Shown: piece after piece, positions 37,651-46,928 of the stretch
Numbering within the stretch: the first letter of the stretch is position 1
Layout of the letters: each line of letters opens with the position of its first letter
Position numbers and translations under genes: made by a program
Origin: Lysobacter sp.
GTDB lineage: Bacteria; Pseudomonadota; Gammaproteobacteria; Xanthomonadales; Xanthomonadaceae
Assembly: GCA_019634715.1 (NCBI GenBank)
Contig: JAHCAU010000005.1
Span: 158,792-222,791, forward strand
DNA: 64,000 nucleotides
Direction: 5' to 3'
Notes under the pieces: model-generated
Databases searched by the model: none
Seen by the model: the letters and a program-made list of their open reading frames with translations, nothing else
Told to the model about the DNA's origin: nothing

Positions 37651-39615
37651 TCAGCCCTTGGACGTCGGCTGCCAGCCGCAGCTCTGGCCTTCGTTCTGCT
37701 GCTTGAGCCAGGCCTGCAGCGGCGCGAAGTATTCCAGCACCGCGGTGCCGTCCATCGTCTCGCCGCCGGTGAGTTCCTTCATCGTCTTCTGCCACGGCTG
37801 GCTGGCGCCCTTGCCGAGCATGGCCCAGTAGCGTTTGCCGGCTTCCCTGTTGCCGTAGAAGCTGCAGTCGTACAGCGGCCCGGTGTGCCCGGAGGCGTCG
37901 CACAGCGACTTGTAGAACTGGAACTGCAGGATGTGGGAGAGGAAGTAGCGCGTGTAGGGCGTGTTCGCCGGCACATGGTACTTCGCGCCCGGATCGAAGA
38001 ACTCCTCGCCGCGCGGCGTCGACGGCGCCACGCCCTGGTACTTCGCCTTGAGGTCCCACCAGGCCTTGTTGTACTGCTCGGGCTTGATCGAACCGTCGAA
38101 CACGCCCCAGCGCCAGCGGTCGATCATCAGGCCGAAGGGCATGAACGAGATCTTCGCCAGCGCCATCCGCATCTGCGTGTTGATCAGGGCTTCCTGGTTC
38201 TGGTCGCCTGCCTTGGCGAGGTTGATCGTCTGCAGGTACTTCGGCGTCATGCCCAGCACGATGGTGTCGCCGATCGCCTCGTGGAAACCGTCGTGCGCGC
38301 CGTTCTGGAACAGCGGCGGCTGGTGGTTGTAGGCGAGGTAGTAATAGACGTGGCCGAGCTCGTGGTAGATCGTGGTGAACTCTTCCTCGTTCGGCTTGAT
38401 GCACATCTTGGTGCGCACGTCGCCGGCCATGTCCATGTCCCAGGCGCTGGCATGGCACTGCACCTCGCGGTCGCGCGGCTTGATGAACTGGGTCTTCTGC
38501 CAGTAGCTGGCGGGCAGCTTGGGCATGCCCAGCGAGACGTAGAAATCCTCGGCGGTCTGCGTCATCTGCTTCGCGGTGATCAGCTCGGCCTCGCGTTCGA
38601 TCTCCACCCGTTCGGCGGGCGTCGCGTTCGGCTTCTCCGCGCGCAGTCTGGCCAGATTGGCCGCGTGCCTGGCCTGCAGCGCGCCGTTGATGTCGAGGCT
38701 GCCGGCGTCGGGATAGGGCTGCAGCACGTCCCAGAGGTTGCCCCAGTCCTGCTGCCACAGGTTGCCCATCAGGTGCGCGGGCAGCATGCCGCCGTCGACC
38801 TGCCCCTTGTCGTCGCCGTATTTCGCCTTCAGCTTGGTGCGCGCGTAGCAGTGCAGGTCGTCGTACAGCGGTTTCACCTGGCCCCAGAGGCGGTCGGTCT
38901 CGGCGGCGAGCGCGGCAGGCGTCATGTCGTAGCCCGAGCGCCACATTTCGCCGGCATCGGCGAAGCCCATCTCGCGCGCGCCTTCGTTCACCAGTTCGAC
39001 GAAGCGGACGTAGTCCTTGCGCATCGGCTGCGAGATCGTGTGCCAGCCGCGCCAGGCGTCGAGCTGGGCGGTGTAGTCGCGGTTGCCGGCCAGCACTTCG
39101 CTGAGCTGGCCGATGTCGCGGCAGACCTTGACCGGGCCTTCGCCGGTGCAGGACTTGCCGGCACCGTACATGCCTTCCATGCGTGTGGCGATCGTGGTCA
39201 GTTCGCTCACCTTCTTCGGGTCGCTCGGCGGCGGCATCGCGGTGGCCAGTTTCAGCAGCAGGATGGCGCGCGCGCTGTCGGCCGACATCGGCTTGCCCTC
39301 GAACTGCCTGGCGGCCTTGATCCAGCCGTTGAGGCGGTTGAGGTTCTGCTCGCTCGCCTTCGCTGCGAGCAACTGGCTGTCGTCGTTGATGTAGGTCGAG
39401 GACAGCCACTGGGCCGCGTTCAGCTCGGGACTCGCGGCCTTGTATTCGTCGTTGACGCGCTTGACGAAGGCATCCGCGCTGGCATCGGTGGCGCCTGCGA
39501 CAGGCGGGGCATCGGGCGTCGATCCGGCCGTTTCGGGCGTGTCCTTGCTGCAGGCGGCGAGCGTGAGCAGGCCGGCGCCGATGGCGAGGGCCAGCAGGGT
39601 ATTGCGATGGATCAC
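37651..39615 (-). CDS. Peptidase M2 (angiotensin-converting-enzyme-like) lipoprotein
   Basis: A zinc dipeptidyl carboxypeptidase of the M2 family. From the GTG at 39615 (GGAG upstream) the 654-residue product has a lipoprotein signal with lipobox LAAC (Cys22), so it is probably anchored in the cell envelope. The zinc site is HELGH at residues 418-422, with the third ligand Glu446 in HDGFHEAIGD. Cysteines flank the active-site domain as in animal ACE. Xanthomonads are known to carry such enzymes. It stands alone, with gaps of about 150 bp on both sides. Confidence 0.92.
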   Translation of the reverse strand: MIHRNTLLALAIGAGLLTLAACSKDTPETAGSTPDAPPVAGATDASADAFVKRVNDEYKAASPELNAAQWLSSTYINDDSQLLAAKASEQNLNRLNGWIKAARQFEGKPMSADSARAILLLKLATAMPPPSDPKKVSELTTIATRMEGMYGAGKSCTGEGPVKVCRDIGQLSEVLAGNRDYTAQLDAWRGWHTISQPMRKDYVRFVELVNEGAREMGFADAGEMWRSGYDMTPAALAAETDRLWGQVKPLYDDLHCYARTKLKAKYGDDKGQVDGGMLPAHLMGNLWQQDWGNLWDVLQPYPDAGSLDINGALQARHAANLARLRAEKPNATPAERVEIEREAELITAKQMTQTAEDFYVSLGMPKLPASYWQKTQFIKPRDREVQCHASAWDMDMAGDVRTKMCIKPNEEEFTTIYHELGHVYYYLAYNHQPPLFQNGAHDGFHEAIGDTIVLGMTPKYLQTINLAKAGDQNQEALINTQMRMALAKISFMPFGLMIDRWRWGVFDGSIKPEQYNKAWWDLKAKYQGVAPSTPRGEEFFDPGAKYHVPANTPYTRYFLSHILQFQFYKSLCDASGHTGPLYDCSFYGNREAGKRYWAMLGKGASQPWQKTMKELTGGETMDGTAVLEYFAPLQAWLKQQNEGQSCGWQPTSKG

Positions 39616-39767
39616 GGTGGTTCTCCGGAGCGGTGGGCGCCGCCGTCCCTCGGCGACATCGGATGGGGCCGGTCGCGACGCTCGGCGACGGGTCGGCACG
39701 CAGGCTAGCAGGTTGTCCGCCGGCCTTCACCGGGGCCGGTGGTCGGCGGACCCGCTGGGAAAGGGGT

Positions 39768-40445
39768 TCAGCCTGCCGGCGGCGCGAGGCGGTCGCGGGC
39801 AAGGCGGTCGCGGATCCGGGTCCGCAGCCGTTCGGCGCGTCGCCGCAGCTTGCGGTCGCGCAGCGACGGGATCCAGCGCGAGACCGGCACGATCTCGCGG
39901 CCGTCGAGGATCGACTTCACGTCGACACAGACCAGTCGCACGCCGCATGGAGTGCGGGGGGCGTCGACCACGACGAGATTGCCGCTGTTGAGGTCGAACA
40001 GCGGAATGCCGTGGCGCAGCAGCCAGGCTTCGAAGGCGTCGACCGCGGCGCACAGCTGCACGGCCGTGTAAGGCGTCGATTCGAACAGGTGCGCGTACAG
40101 GCTGCGCGCAGGCGTGCCGCCCGCATCATGCACCAGCACGCAGCGCAGGGCCGGACCTTCGGGTGTCCGCACGATGCCGTCGCAGGGCGTGACGAAGCCT
40201 GCGAGCGCATCGCCCAGGCGCGCCTGCAACTGCTGCCATGCGCGCAGTTCCGTACGGTTTTCGCCGAGCGTGGGCATGCGTCGCGCGAGCCAGCGGCGCA
40301 GGCGCTGGCGCGTGCCCACCCGGGTGCGCTGTTCCGGCGGCAGTTCGTATTTCAGGCAGTGCGTGTCGGAGCTTGGATCGCGCACGCAGATCCGGTTCGC
40401 GCCGTGCGCGAGGACGCGATCGGCCGGGAAGCGCAGCGCGCTCAA
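39768..40445 (-). CDS. YrbL-family (PhoP regulatory network) protein
   Basis: A 225-residue protein from a TTG at 40445 that overlaps the stop of the upstream GST-like gene (TTGA). The pattern is that of YrbL: an N-terminal lid (FPADRVLAHGANRICVRDPS), CLKYELPPE, then the kinase-like DLNSGNLVVVDAPRTPCG and VDVKSILDGREIVP, and a basic C-terminal helix. YrbL proteins are protein-kinase-fold relatives of unknown activity, under PhoP control in enterics. The unusual TTG start is decided by overlap and by family alignment. Confidence 0.75.
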   Translation of the reverse strand: MSALRFPADRVLAHGANRICVRDPSSDTHCLKYELPPEQRTRVGTRQRLRRWLARRMPTLGENRTELRAWQQLQARLGDALAGFVTPCDGIVRTPEGPALRCVLVHDAGGTPARSLYAHLFESTPYTAVQLCAAVDAFEAWLLRHGIPLFDLNSGNLVVVDAPRTPCGVRLVCVDVKSILDGREIVPVSRWIPSLRDRKLRRRAERLRTRIRDRLARDRLAPPAG

Positions 40446-41137
40446 CGGTACAGACCGTCGACGACCGGATGACCCGAGGCTTCCCCGCGGTCGTCGACGC
40501 AGCCGGCTTGCCAGGCCAGGAAATCCGCATCGGCCAGCACGGTGTCGCGATACGCCGTCGCGATGCCGGAGCCTTCCACGGCATAGGTGCGCAGCCGCGT
40601 CGCCACCGGTGCGAAGAAGGCGTCGGCGATGCTGCGCGTGCCGAACAGCCAAGGGCCGAGGTGGGCATGGCGTTCGCGCAGGTCGGACCACAGCGCGTCA
40701 AGGCGCGCGAGCTGGCGACGGGTGTCTTCCGGCCACTCGGGCGCGCGCTCCATGCGTCGACGGATGTTCATCGACAGGTCGCGGCGCACCGCGGCGAAAC
40801 CGGAGTGCATCTCGCAGGTCGCCGAACGCGCCTGCGCGCGCAGCGCCGCATCCTCGGGCCACAGCACGCCCGGCGCGACCTGTTCGGCGGCCCATTCGGC
40901 GATGGCGAGGCTGTCCCAGATCACGAGCCTGTCCATCGGCCCGTCCGCGTGCAGCGCCGGCACGGTGCCGTTCGGCGCGACGGCCTTCACTTCGGCGATC
41001 TCCTGGCGGCCGTAGCCCGGCTGGTCCAGCCGCAGCACACGCTCCTCGAACGGAATGCCGGCCCAGCGCAGCACCAGCCACGGGCGCAGCGACCACGAGG
41101 AATAGTTCTTGTCGCCGATGAAGAGGACGTTGGACAC
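40442..41137 (-). CDS. Glutathione S-transferase family protein
   Basis: A 231-residue cytoplasmic protein starting at a GTG (MSNVLFIGDKNYSSWSLRPW). The thioredoxin-fold half shows SSWSLRPWLVLRWAGIPFEE with the catalytic-type Ser, and the cis-Pro block is NGTVPALHADG. The all-helical half contains SIADAFFAPVATRLRTY. This is the common soluble GST layout. Its role may be conjugation or peroxide reduction; the substrate is unknown. It is cotranscribed with YrbL through a four-base overlap. Confidence 0.85.
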   Translation of the reverse strand: MSNVLFIGDKNYSSWSLRPWLVLRWAGIPFEERVLRLDQPGYGRQEIAEVKAVAPNGTVPALHADGPMDRLVIWDSLAIAEWAAEQVAPGVLWPEDAALRAQARSATCEMHSGFAAVRRDLSMNIRRRMERAPEWPEDTRRQLARLDALWSDLRERHAHLGPWLFGTRSIADAFFAPVATRLRTYAVEGSGIATAYRDTVLADADFLAWQAGCVDDRGEASGHPVVDGLYR

Positions 41138-41236
41138 GGTGCGCTCCTGCGCAGGACGGGACCGCGATGTTATGCCGCGAAGCGGGCGTCGTGCGCCAGT
41201 GCGCGAGGACAGGGCGTTGCGCGGCGCGGGCGCGGA

Positions 41237-41782
41237 TCAGTGGTTGGGCGTCGCCAGACGCGCCGGCAGCAGGCCATCGAGATGCGGCAGGTCGCGCAGG
41301 TAATCCGCGGCGTCCCCGGCATCCTGCTCGAACCACGCGCGTGCCGAACCCAGCCGGAAGGTGTAGCCCCAGGCGTCCATGTCGGCGAAGGCGCGCGCGA
41401 TGCCGAAGCCCGGGATCTCGTCGGCGAGCAGCAACTGCAGGTAGCAGGTCGCGTCTTCCTCGAACTGCGAGTCGCTGGCATCGGTGTGGATGCGCATGCG
41501 CAGCGGCGGCGGGATCACGATCAGGTGGCAGGCTTCGTGCAGCAGCGAATGCAGCGGCGTATCGCGGCGCGCGAACACGTTCGCTCCGATCAGGCCGGCC
41601 TCGCGCTCGCCCCAGAAACTGCCGGGGATCGGCGCGCCGTCGGCCACCAGTTCGAGACGCAGGCCGTAGCGGGCGAGCAGGGCGGCGACATCGTCCAGCG
41701 ACACGTCGGCCAGCGTCAGCACCGCGGATTCGCCGGCGGCGGGACCTGGGAGGGTGGTGACGGACTCGGTGGTCATGCGCAT
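41237..41782 (-). CDS. Conserved protein with a HEACH metal-site-like motif
   Basis: A 181-residue protein with LHSLLHEACHLIV at about residues 77-89, resembling a HExxH zinc-metallopeptidase site, and a later SQFEEDATCYLQLLLADE that could supply a third acidic ligand. There is no signal peptide. I do not know the family name, although similar genes next to min loci in Xanthomonads seem familiar. It lies 28 bp after minE and may belong to the min transcript. The start is the ATG at 41782 or the one at 41776. Confidence 0.65.
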   Translation of the reverse strand: MRMTTESVTTLPGPAAGESAVLTLADVSLDDVAALLARYGLRLELVADGAPIPGSFWGEREAGLIGANVFARRDTPLHSLLHEACHLIVIPPPLRMRIHTDASDSQFEEDATCYLQLLLADEIPGFGIARAFADMDAWGYTFRLGSARAWFEQDAGDAADYLRDLPHLDGLLPARLATPNH

Positions 41783-41810
41783 CGGGCGCGAGCGGTTCGC
41801 GCCCCCGGGA

Positions 41811-42077
41811 TCAGCCGGCGGAAGGACGGTCGTCGGGCAGGGCGACGGAGATGTCGAGCACGTCGTGGTCGCCGTCCTTCGCCATTTCCACCTTCACCGC
41901 GTCGCCGTCGACCGACACGTACTTGCGGATCACTTCCAGCAATTCGCGCTGAAGCAGCGGCAGGTAGTCGGGCGCGCCGCGATGCGTGCGCTCCTGCGCG
42001 ACGATGATGCGCAGGCGCTCCTTCGCGATCGAGGCGGTGGCGGTCTTCTTGGGCTTGAGGAAGTCGAAGATCGACAT
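41811..42077 (-). CDS. minE: Cell division topological specificity factor MinE
   Basis: An 88-residue protein that stimulates MinD ATPase and drives the pole-to-pole oscillation that keeps MinC away from midcell. The membrane-targeting N-terminus [20 protein letters not shown] is present, as is the core strand [15 protein letters not shown]. Length and order after minD are standard. Only 3 bp separate it from minD. Confidence 0.96.
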   Translation of the reverse strand: MSIFDFLKPKKTATASIAKERLRIIVAQERTHRGAPDYLPLLQRELLEVIRKYVSVDGDAVKVEMAKDGDHDVLDISVALPDDRPSAG

Positions 42078-42080
42078 GCG

Positions 42081-42890
42081 TCAGCCTCCGAAGATCTTGC
42101 TGAAGAAACCCTTCTTTTCCTGCAGGGTGAAACGCATCGGGCGCTCGTCGCCGAGCAGCCGCGCGACGGCGTCGTCGTAGGCCTGGCCTGCGTTCGATTC
42201 CATGTCGAGGATCACCGGTTCGCCCTTGTTCGAGGCGTTGAGCACGTCCGGCGATTCCGGGATCACGCCCACGGCCTTGAGGCCCAGCACTTCCTCCACG
42301 TCCTTGATGCTCAGCATCTCGCCGGTTTCCACGCGCGACGGGCTGTAGCGGGTGAGCAGCAGGTGTTCCCTGACGCGCTCGCCGGCTTCGGCACGACGGG
42401 TCTTGGACGACAGCAGGCCGAGGATGCGGTCGGAGTCGCGCACCGACGACACTTCCGGATTCACCACCACCACCGCCTGATCGGCGAAGTACATCGCCAG
42501 GAAGGCGCCCTTCTCGATCCCGGCCGGCGAATCGCACAGGATGATGTCGAAGCCCTCGTCGGCCAGTTCCTTGAGCACCTTCTCCACGCCTTCCTTGGTC
42601 AGCGCGTCCTTGTCGCGCGTCTGCGACGCGGCGAGCACGAAGAGGTTCTCGAAGCGCTTGTCCTTGATCAGCGCCTGCTTGAGCGAGGCTTCGCCATGGA
42701 TGACGTTGACGAAGTCGTACACGACCCGGCGCTCGCAGCCCATGATCAGGTCGAGGTTGCGCAGGCCGACGTCGAAGTCGATGACCGCGACCTTCTTGCC
42801 GCGACGCGCGAAACCGCATGCGAGGCTCGCGCTGCTGGTGGTCTTGCCGACGCCCCCCTTGCCCGACGTGACTACGATGATTTCAGCCAA
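42081..42890 (-). CDS. minD: Septum site-determining ATPase MinD
   Basis: A 269-residue deviant Walker A ATPase that binds the membrane as an ATP dimer and recruits MinC. The signature SGKGGVGKTTSSASLA is at residues 9-24, followed by DFDVGLRNLDLIMGCERR and CDSPAGIEKGA. The amphipathic membrane-targeting helix is at the C-terminus (KKGFFSKIFGG). It lies between minC and minE in one operon. Confidence 0.97.
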   Translation of the reverse strand: MAEIIVVTSGKGGVGKTTSSASLACGFARRGKKVAVIDFDVGLRNLDLIMGCERRVVYDFVNVIHGEASLKQALIKDKRFENLFVLAASQTRDKDALTKEGVEKVLKELADEGFDIILCDSPAGIEKGAFLAMYFADQAVVVVNPEVSSVRDSDRILGLLSSKTRRAEAGERVREHLLLTRYSPSRVETGEMLSIKDVEEVLGLKAVGVIPESPDVLNASNKGEPVILDMESNAGQAYDDAVARLLGDERPMRFTLQEKKGFFSKIFGG

Positions 42891-42922
42891 AGTCTTTCTC
42901 CTGTTGCGTGTGTCCGCGGCTC

Positions 42923-43711
42923 TCAGGCGAGCGCGGCGATGTGGATTTGCCCGTTGTCCAGCCAGACCTGCACGGCCTTGCCGCGCAGGTCGGCCGGGAT
43001 GTCCTCCATGACCTTGTAATGTCCCGCGATCGCGACGAGTTCGGCGTGGAACTCGCGGCAGAAGATGCGTGCCTTGTCGTTCTCGCGCGCGCCGGCGAGG
43101 GCGCGTCCGCGCAAGGCGCCGTAGATGTGGATCGAGCCGTCCGAGATGACTTCCGCGCCGGCGCCGACGGTGGCGAGGACGGTGAGGTCGCGCTGTTCGG
43201 CGTAGATCTGCTGGCCCGAGCGGATCGGCGCGGAGACCATCATCCCGGGTTCGCCCGCAGTGGTCGCGGCCGTGCGCGCCGGCTCGGGGCGTGTCGACTC
43301 AGTGCGCGCATGCTCGGTGCGGGCAGGCGCCGACGGCGCTGCCTGCGCGGCGGGTTCCTGCGATTCGTACTGGGCGCGGAACTTGGCCAGCAGCGGCAGG
43401 CCCAGTTCGACCGCCAGCCGCTCGTTGTCGCTGCTGCCGTAGGCCAGCGCGACGGGAATGACGCCGGCGGCGCGCAGGGCATCGAGCAGGGCGCGGGCGG
43501 TGGCCGCATCGGGCGTGCCCGGCAGGCCGCCGAAATCGACGATCACCGCGGCGCGCTCGAACAGCTTCGGCGCGCGCGCCACGCGTTCGCGCATCTCGGT
43601 GCCGAGGCGTTCGACGTCCAGGGTGCGGATGCGCAGGTTGGCGATGCCGACCTGGCCGATCTTGAGGTCGCCGGCCAGTTCGTAGTTCATCGAGGCCGCG
43701 CCCGCGCTCAT
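42923..43711 (-). CDS. minC: Septum site-determining protein MinC
   Basis: The FtsZ polymerisation inhibitor of the Min system. The 262-residue product has an N-terminal FtsZ-binding domain (about 1-110), an Ala/Pro/Glu/Arg-rich linker of variable length (about 115-155), and the C-terminal beta-helix (RSGQQIYAEQRDLTVLATVG, then GSIHIYGALRGRALAGA) that dimerises and binds MinD. The ATG at 43711 overlaps the stop of the upstream acetyltransferase gene by four bases. Confidence 0.95.
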   Translation of the reverse strand: MSAGAASMNYELAGDLKIGQVGIANLRIRTLDVERLGTEMRERVARAPKLFERAAVIVDFGGLPGTPDAATARALLDALRAAGVIPVALAYGSSDNERLAVELGLPLLAKFRAQYESQEPAAQAAPSAPARTEHARTESTRPEPARTAATTAGEPGMMVSAPIRSGQQIYAEQRDLTVLATVGAGAEVISDGSIHIYGALRGRALAGARENDKARIFCREFHAELVAIAGHYKVMEDIPADLRGKAVQVWLDNGQIHIAALA

Positions 43712-44322
43712 GCGCCGGTGCCCGTGGCCAGCGGGCGCTGCGTGGCGGCACGCGGCGCGGCCAGCCACGGCACGTCGGGCAGCTGGGTGCCGTAGGTCTC
43801 GTGGACCCACGGGTAGCTGCACATGTCCTTCATCAGCATGGCGGCGCGCAGGCCGGTCTCGGGCATCATCTGCTGGCCGACCTCGCGGAAGCCGAAACTG
43901 CCGTGGAACAGCAGGGCAGGGTCGGGCAGGCTGGGGTCGTTGGCGGTGTCCAGGAACACCTCGCAGGCCAGCAGCGGGTAGCGCAGCTCGGCATAGCTCT
44001 GGGCATCGGCGTAGAAGGCGCGGCCCACGCCGCCACCGCGGCGGCGGCTGGCGACCACGATGCGGTCGATGTAGAAGAACCGGTCGTAGCGCTCGGCGAA
44101 CCAGCGGAAGTTGCTGCTGTCGTGACCGGCCTGGTTGCCCACGCCGATCATGAAACCGACCAGCGTGCCGTCGCGCTCGGCGACCCGGAAATACTCGGCG
44201 GTCTCGAAGAAGTGACGCAGACGGGTCTGGTCGAAGGGCAGGATGGTCGGGCCGGCGGCATTGTTGAGGGCAAGGACGGAATCCAGCTCGTGCTCGCGCA
44301 CGTCGCGGATGACAATCGACAT
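43708..44322 (-). CDS. GNAT-family N-acetyltransferase
   Basis: A 204-residue acetyltransferase-like protein. The GNAT acetyl-CoA motif A is in YIDRIVVASRRRGGGVGRAFY (R/Q-x-x-G-x-G/A at about residues 88-98), and FHGSFGFREVGQQMM is the late motif B. The substrate is unknown. The start ATG is at 44322. Its stop overlaps minC, so it is the first gene of the min transcript; the functional link to division is not evident. Confidence 0.83.
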   Translation of the reverse strand: MSIVIRDVREHELDSVLALNNAAGPTILPFDQTRLRHFFETAEYFRVAERDGTLVGFMIGVGNQAGHDSSNFRWFAERYDRFFYIDRIVVASRRRGGGVGRAFYADAQSYAELRYPLLACEVFLDTANDPSLPDPALLFHGSFGFREVGQQMMPETGLRAAMLMKDMCSYPWVHETYGTQLPDVPWLAAPRAATQRPLATGTGA

Positions 44323-44536
44323 TCCAATGGCTCCGGCGGTCTGTTGGTGCGGGGGCGGATGCCCGCCTGGGGACACGGGATTATCGCATGACCGTCACAG
44401 CGGCGACATCCGCCGCCTGTCCGCCGATGCCGCACGGGACAGGGGGCCGGCGCGGGCCTCGCGACACCGCATCCGATGCCCGGACCCATGACTTCCGGTC
44501 GAGTGCAGGGCGGTGGGGGTGGCCTACACTGCCGGC

Positions 44537-45712
44537 ATGGTCTCGCGCATGAACCACACCCGCCTGCTCCGCTATGCTGGCCTCTTCACCTGGGGCATGG
44601 TCGGCTTTCCGTTGCTCCTGCTGTCCCTGCAGGCGGTGGAGGGCGGCGACGGCGTGGTCGGGCCGCTGTCCTGGCAGGGCTGGATCGCCTGGGGCGTGTT
44701 CGGTGCCTGCTACGCCTGGTTGACCCGCAACCTCGGCGCACGGCAGATCACGCCGCTGGACTACCTCGCGCTGCTGGTGCTGACCGCCAGTGCCATCGCG
44801 ATCAGCTATTTCAACGAAAGCGGCCTGGGCAGCATCCTGCTGACCGTGGTCGCCTACCTGCTGCCCTGGATGCTGCCGCTGGCGGTGGGCATCGGCTGGA
44901 TGGTGCTGGGCCAGCTGGCGATCATCCCGGTCTTCGTGGGGGGGCTGGACTTCCCGCTGCCCGAGGCGGTGATGCTGTCCCTGCTGTACGCCGGGTTCTC
45001 GGGCTTCATCTTCGTGACCAGCCTGGTCGCCCGCCAGCAGGCCCAGGCGCGCGAGGAGCAGCGTCGGCTCAATTCCGAGCTGCGCGCCACCCGGGCGCTG
45101 CTGGCCGAAAGCGTGCGCGTGAACGAGCGCACCCGCATTTCCCGCGAACTGCACGACCTGCTCGGTCACCACCTGACCGCGCTGAGCCTGAACCTCGAGG
45201 TCGCCAACCATCTGGTCGAGGGCAAGGCCCAGGAGCACGTCTCGCAGGCGCACACCCTGGCCAAGCTGCTGCTCAGCGACGTGCGCGAGGCGGTCAGCCG
45301 CATCCGCGACAGCGATGCCATCGACATGAACGCGACCCTGCAGCCCCTGACCGACAACGTGCCCGGCCTGGCCGTGGACATGCGCATGCCGTCGCCGTTC
45401 ATGCTCGACGACGCCGAGCGCGCCCATGTACTGCTGCGCTGCACCCAGGAAATCATCACCAACGTGGTCCGCCACGCCCAGGCCTCCACGCTGGACCTGC
45501 ACTACCGCTGGCACGACCAGGGCATCGAACTGAGCGCGCGCGACAATGGCCGCGGCGCGGACGATCCCACCGCCGGCAACGGCCTGCGCGGCATGCGCGA
45601 GCGCCTGGCGGCCTACGGCGGCGACGTGGAGATCGACACCCGGCCCGGTGCCGGTTTCGGCCTGCGCCTGTACCTGCCGCTGGCCGTGCTGCCCGTCGCC
45701 GGGGCCGCGTGA
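44537..45712 (+). CDS. Membrane sensor histidine kinase, NarL/DesK type
   Basis: About 391 residues. Five to six membrane helices fill residues 10-165 with no large periplasmic loop, as in DesK-like sensors of membrane state. A coiled linker follows, then the HisKA_3 H-box RISRELHDLLGHHLTALSLNLE with His206. The ATPase domain has TQEIITNVVRHAQA (N box) and DNGRGA with NGLRGMRERLA (G boxes). It is followed by its response regulator 49 bp downstream. The signal is unknown. The ATG at 44537 is preferred over one at 44549. Confidence 0.9.
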   Translation: MVSRMNHTRLLRYAGLFTWGMVGFPLLLLSLQAVEGGDGVVGPLSWQGWIAWGVFGACYAWLTRNLGARQITPLDYLALLVLTASAIAISYFNESGLGSILLTVVAYLLPWMLPLAVGIGWMVLGQLAIIPVFVGGLDFPLPEAVMLSLLYAGFSGFIFVTSLVARQQAQAREEQRRLNSELRATRALLAESVRVNERTRISRELHDLLGHHLTALSLNLEVANHLVEGKAQEHVSQAHTLAKLLLSDVREAVSRIRDSDAIDMNATLQPLTDNVPGLAVDMRMPSPFMLDDAERAHVLLRCTQEIITNVVRHAQASTLDLHYRWHDQGIELSARDNGRGADDPTAGNGLRGMRERLAAYGGDVEIDTRPGAGFGLRLYLPLAVLPVAGAA

Positions 45713-45761
45713 TGGACCCGCAGGCCCCATACTCCCCCGACATCGAGCTCCAGGAGGCACC

Positions 45762-46403
45762 ATGATTCGCGTTTGTCTGGTCGACGATCAGACCCTGGTC
45801 CGGCAGGGCATCCGTTCCCTGCTCGCGCTGGCCGAAGGCATCGAGGTCGTCGCCGAGGCGGTCGATGGCCGTCAGGCGGTCGAGATGATTCCCCAGATCC
45901 GCCCCGACGTGGTGCTGATGGACATGCGCATGCCCGCGATGTCCGGCCTGGAGGCCCTGCAGGCCCTGGCCCGCATCAACCAGTTGCCGCCGACGATCAT
46001 CCTGACCACCTTCGACGACGACCAACTGGTGCTGGCCGGCATGAAGGCCGGCGCCAAGGGCTACCTGCTCAAGGATGTGTCGCTCGACCAGCTGGTCGGT
46101 GCGATCCAGGCGGTCGCCGACGGCGGCTCGCTGGTCCAGCCTGCGGTGACCCAGCGCCTGCTGTCGGGCCTTGAGCACATGCGCAACGACTTCGTCAGCC
46201 TGGACCGCCCTGATCCGCTGACCGATCGCGAAACCGAGATCCTGCGCCTGATGGCCTCGGGCTTCTCCAACAAGGAGATCGCCAATTCGCTCGGTGTGGC
46301 CGAGGGCACGATCAAGAACCATGTCTCGAACATCCTGTCCAAGCTCGGCGTGCGCGACCGCACCCGCGCCGTGCTCAAGGCCTTCGAGCTGCAGCTGATC
46401 TGA
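45762..46403 (+). CDS. NarL/FixJ-type response regulator
   Basis: A 213-residue DNA-binding response regulator. The receiver has the acidic pair Asp8/Asp9, phosphoacceptor Asp54 (VLMDMRMPAM), the switch Thr in LTTFDDD and Lys in YLLKD. The LuxR-type helix-turn-helix is at about residues 148-205 (LTDRETEILRLMASGFSNKE, then GVAEGTIKNHVSNILSKLGV). CAGGAGG precedes the ATG at 45762. The partner kinase is immediately upstream. The 3-prime end of this gene is repeated downstream. Confidence 0.94.
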   Translation: MIRVCLVDDQTLVRQGIRSLLALAEGIEVVAEAVDGRQAVEMIPQIRPDVVLMDMRMPAMSGLEALQALARINQLPPTIILTTFDDDQLVLAGMKAGAKGYLLKDVSLDQLVGAIQAVADGGSLVQPAVTQRLLSGLEHMRNDFVSLDRPDPLTDRETEILRLMASGFSNKEIANSLGVAEGTIKNHVSNILSKLGVRDRTRAVLKAFELQLI

Positions 46404-46690
46404 TCGACAGGATGGCCGGCCCGGCGCAGCGCGCCGGGCGTTCGCGCCGCCGCGCGGCAGTGCCGCGCAGGCCGGCGGCGTTCACCCTGTCCAAGCTCGG
46501 CGTGCGCGACCGGACGCGTGCCGTGCTCAAGGCCTTCGAGCTGCAGCTGATCTGATCGACAGGCTGATCCGGGCCGGTGCGTTGCACCGGGCGTTCGCGC
46601 CGCCGCGCGGCGGTGCCGCGCAGGCCGGCGGCGCTCACCCTGTCCAGGCTCGGCGTGCGTGATCGCACCCATGCCGTGCTCGGGACATGC
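46335..46690 (+). repeat. Three tandem copies of the 3-prime end of the response-regulator gene
   Basis: The sequence from CTGTCCAAGCTCGGCGTGCG to the gene end recurs with a 152/153-bp period at 46335, 46487 and 46640. Copy 1 is the true gene end; copy 2 repeats the last 22 codons almost exactly, including stop and CTGATCTGATCGACAGG; copy 3 decays after about 45 bp. The spacers also repeat and carry two hairpins: GCCCGGCGC/GCGCCGGGC (46419-46439) with counterpart CCGGTGC/GCACCGG (46574-46590), and GCGCGGC/GCCGCGC. I see no other gene in 46404-46928. Confidence 0.88.
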
Positions 46691-46928
46691 GAACAGCCGT
46701 CGATCGAATCGAGATCCCATGGACGAATGGCCGTCCGGCGCCGCTCCGGCCGGCGCGCATGCGCCCGGGTACGGGTCGCGCGTGGCGTGACAGCGGTCGC
46801 GACGATGTCCGGACCTTGGCCGTAACACCGATTCAGAGGTGCCGGGGCTATCGCCCCGGGCCTGTCTTCCCTGATACGATTCGGGTCTTGCCCGTCTGGA
46901 GCGGGCATTGGTCCTGGAGAGCCCCTGA

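Noticed and set aside
46335..46690. The tandem units as a CRISPR array
   Set aside because: Only three units of 152-153 bp, and the unit is the end of an adjacent gene; no short repeats with unique spacers and no cas genes.
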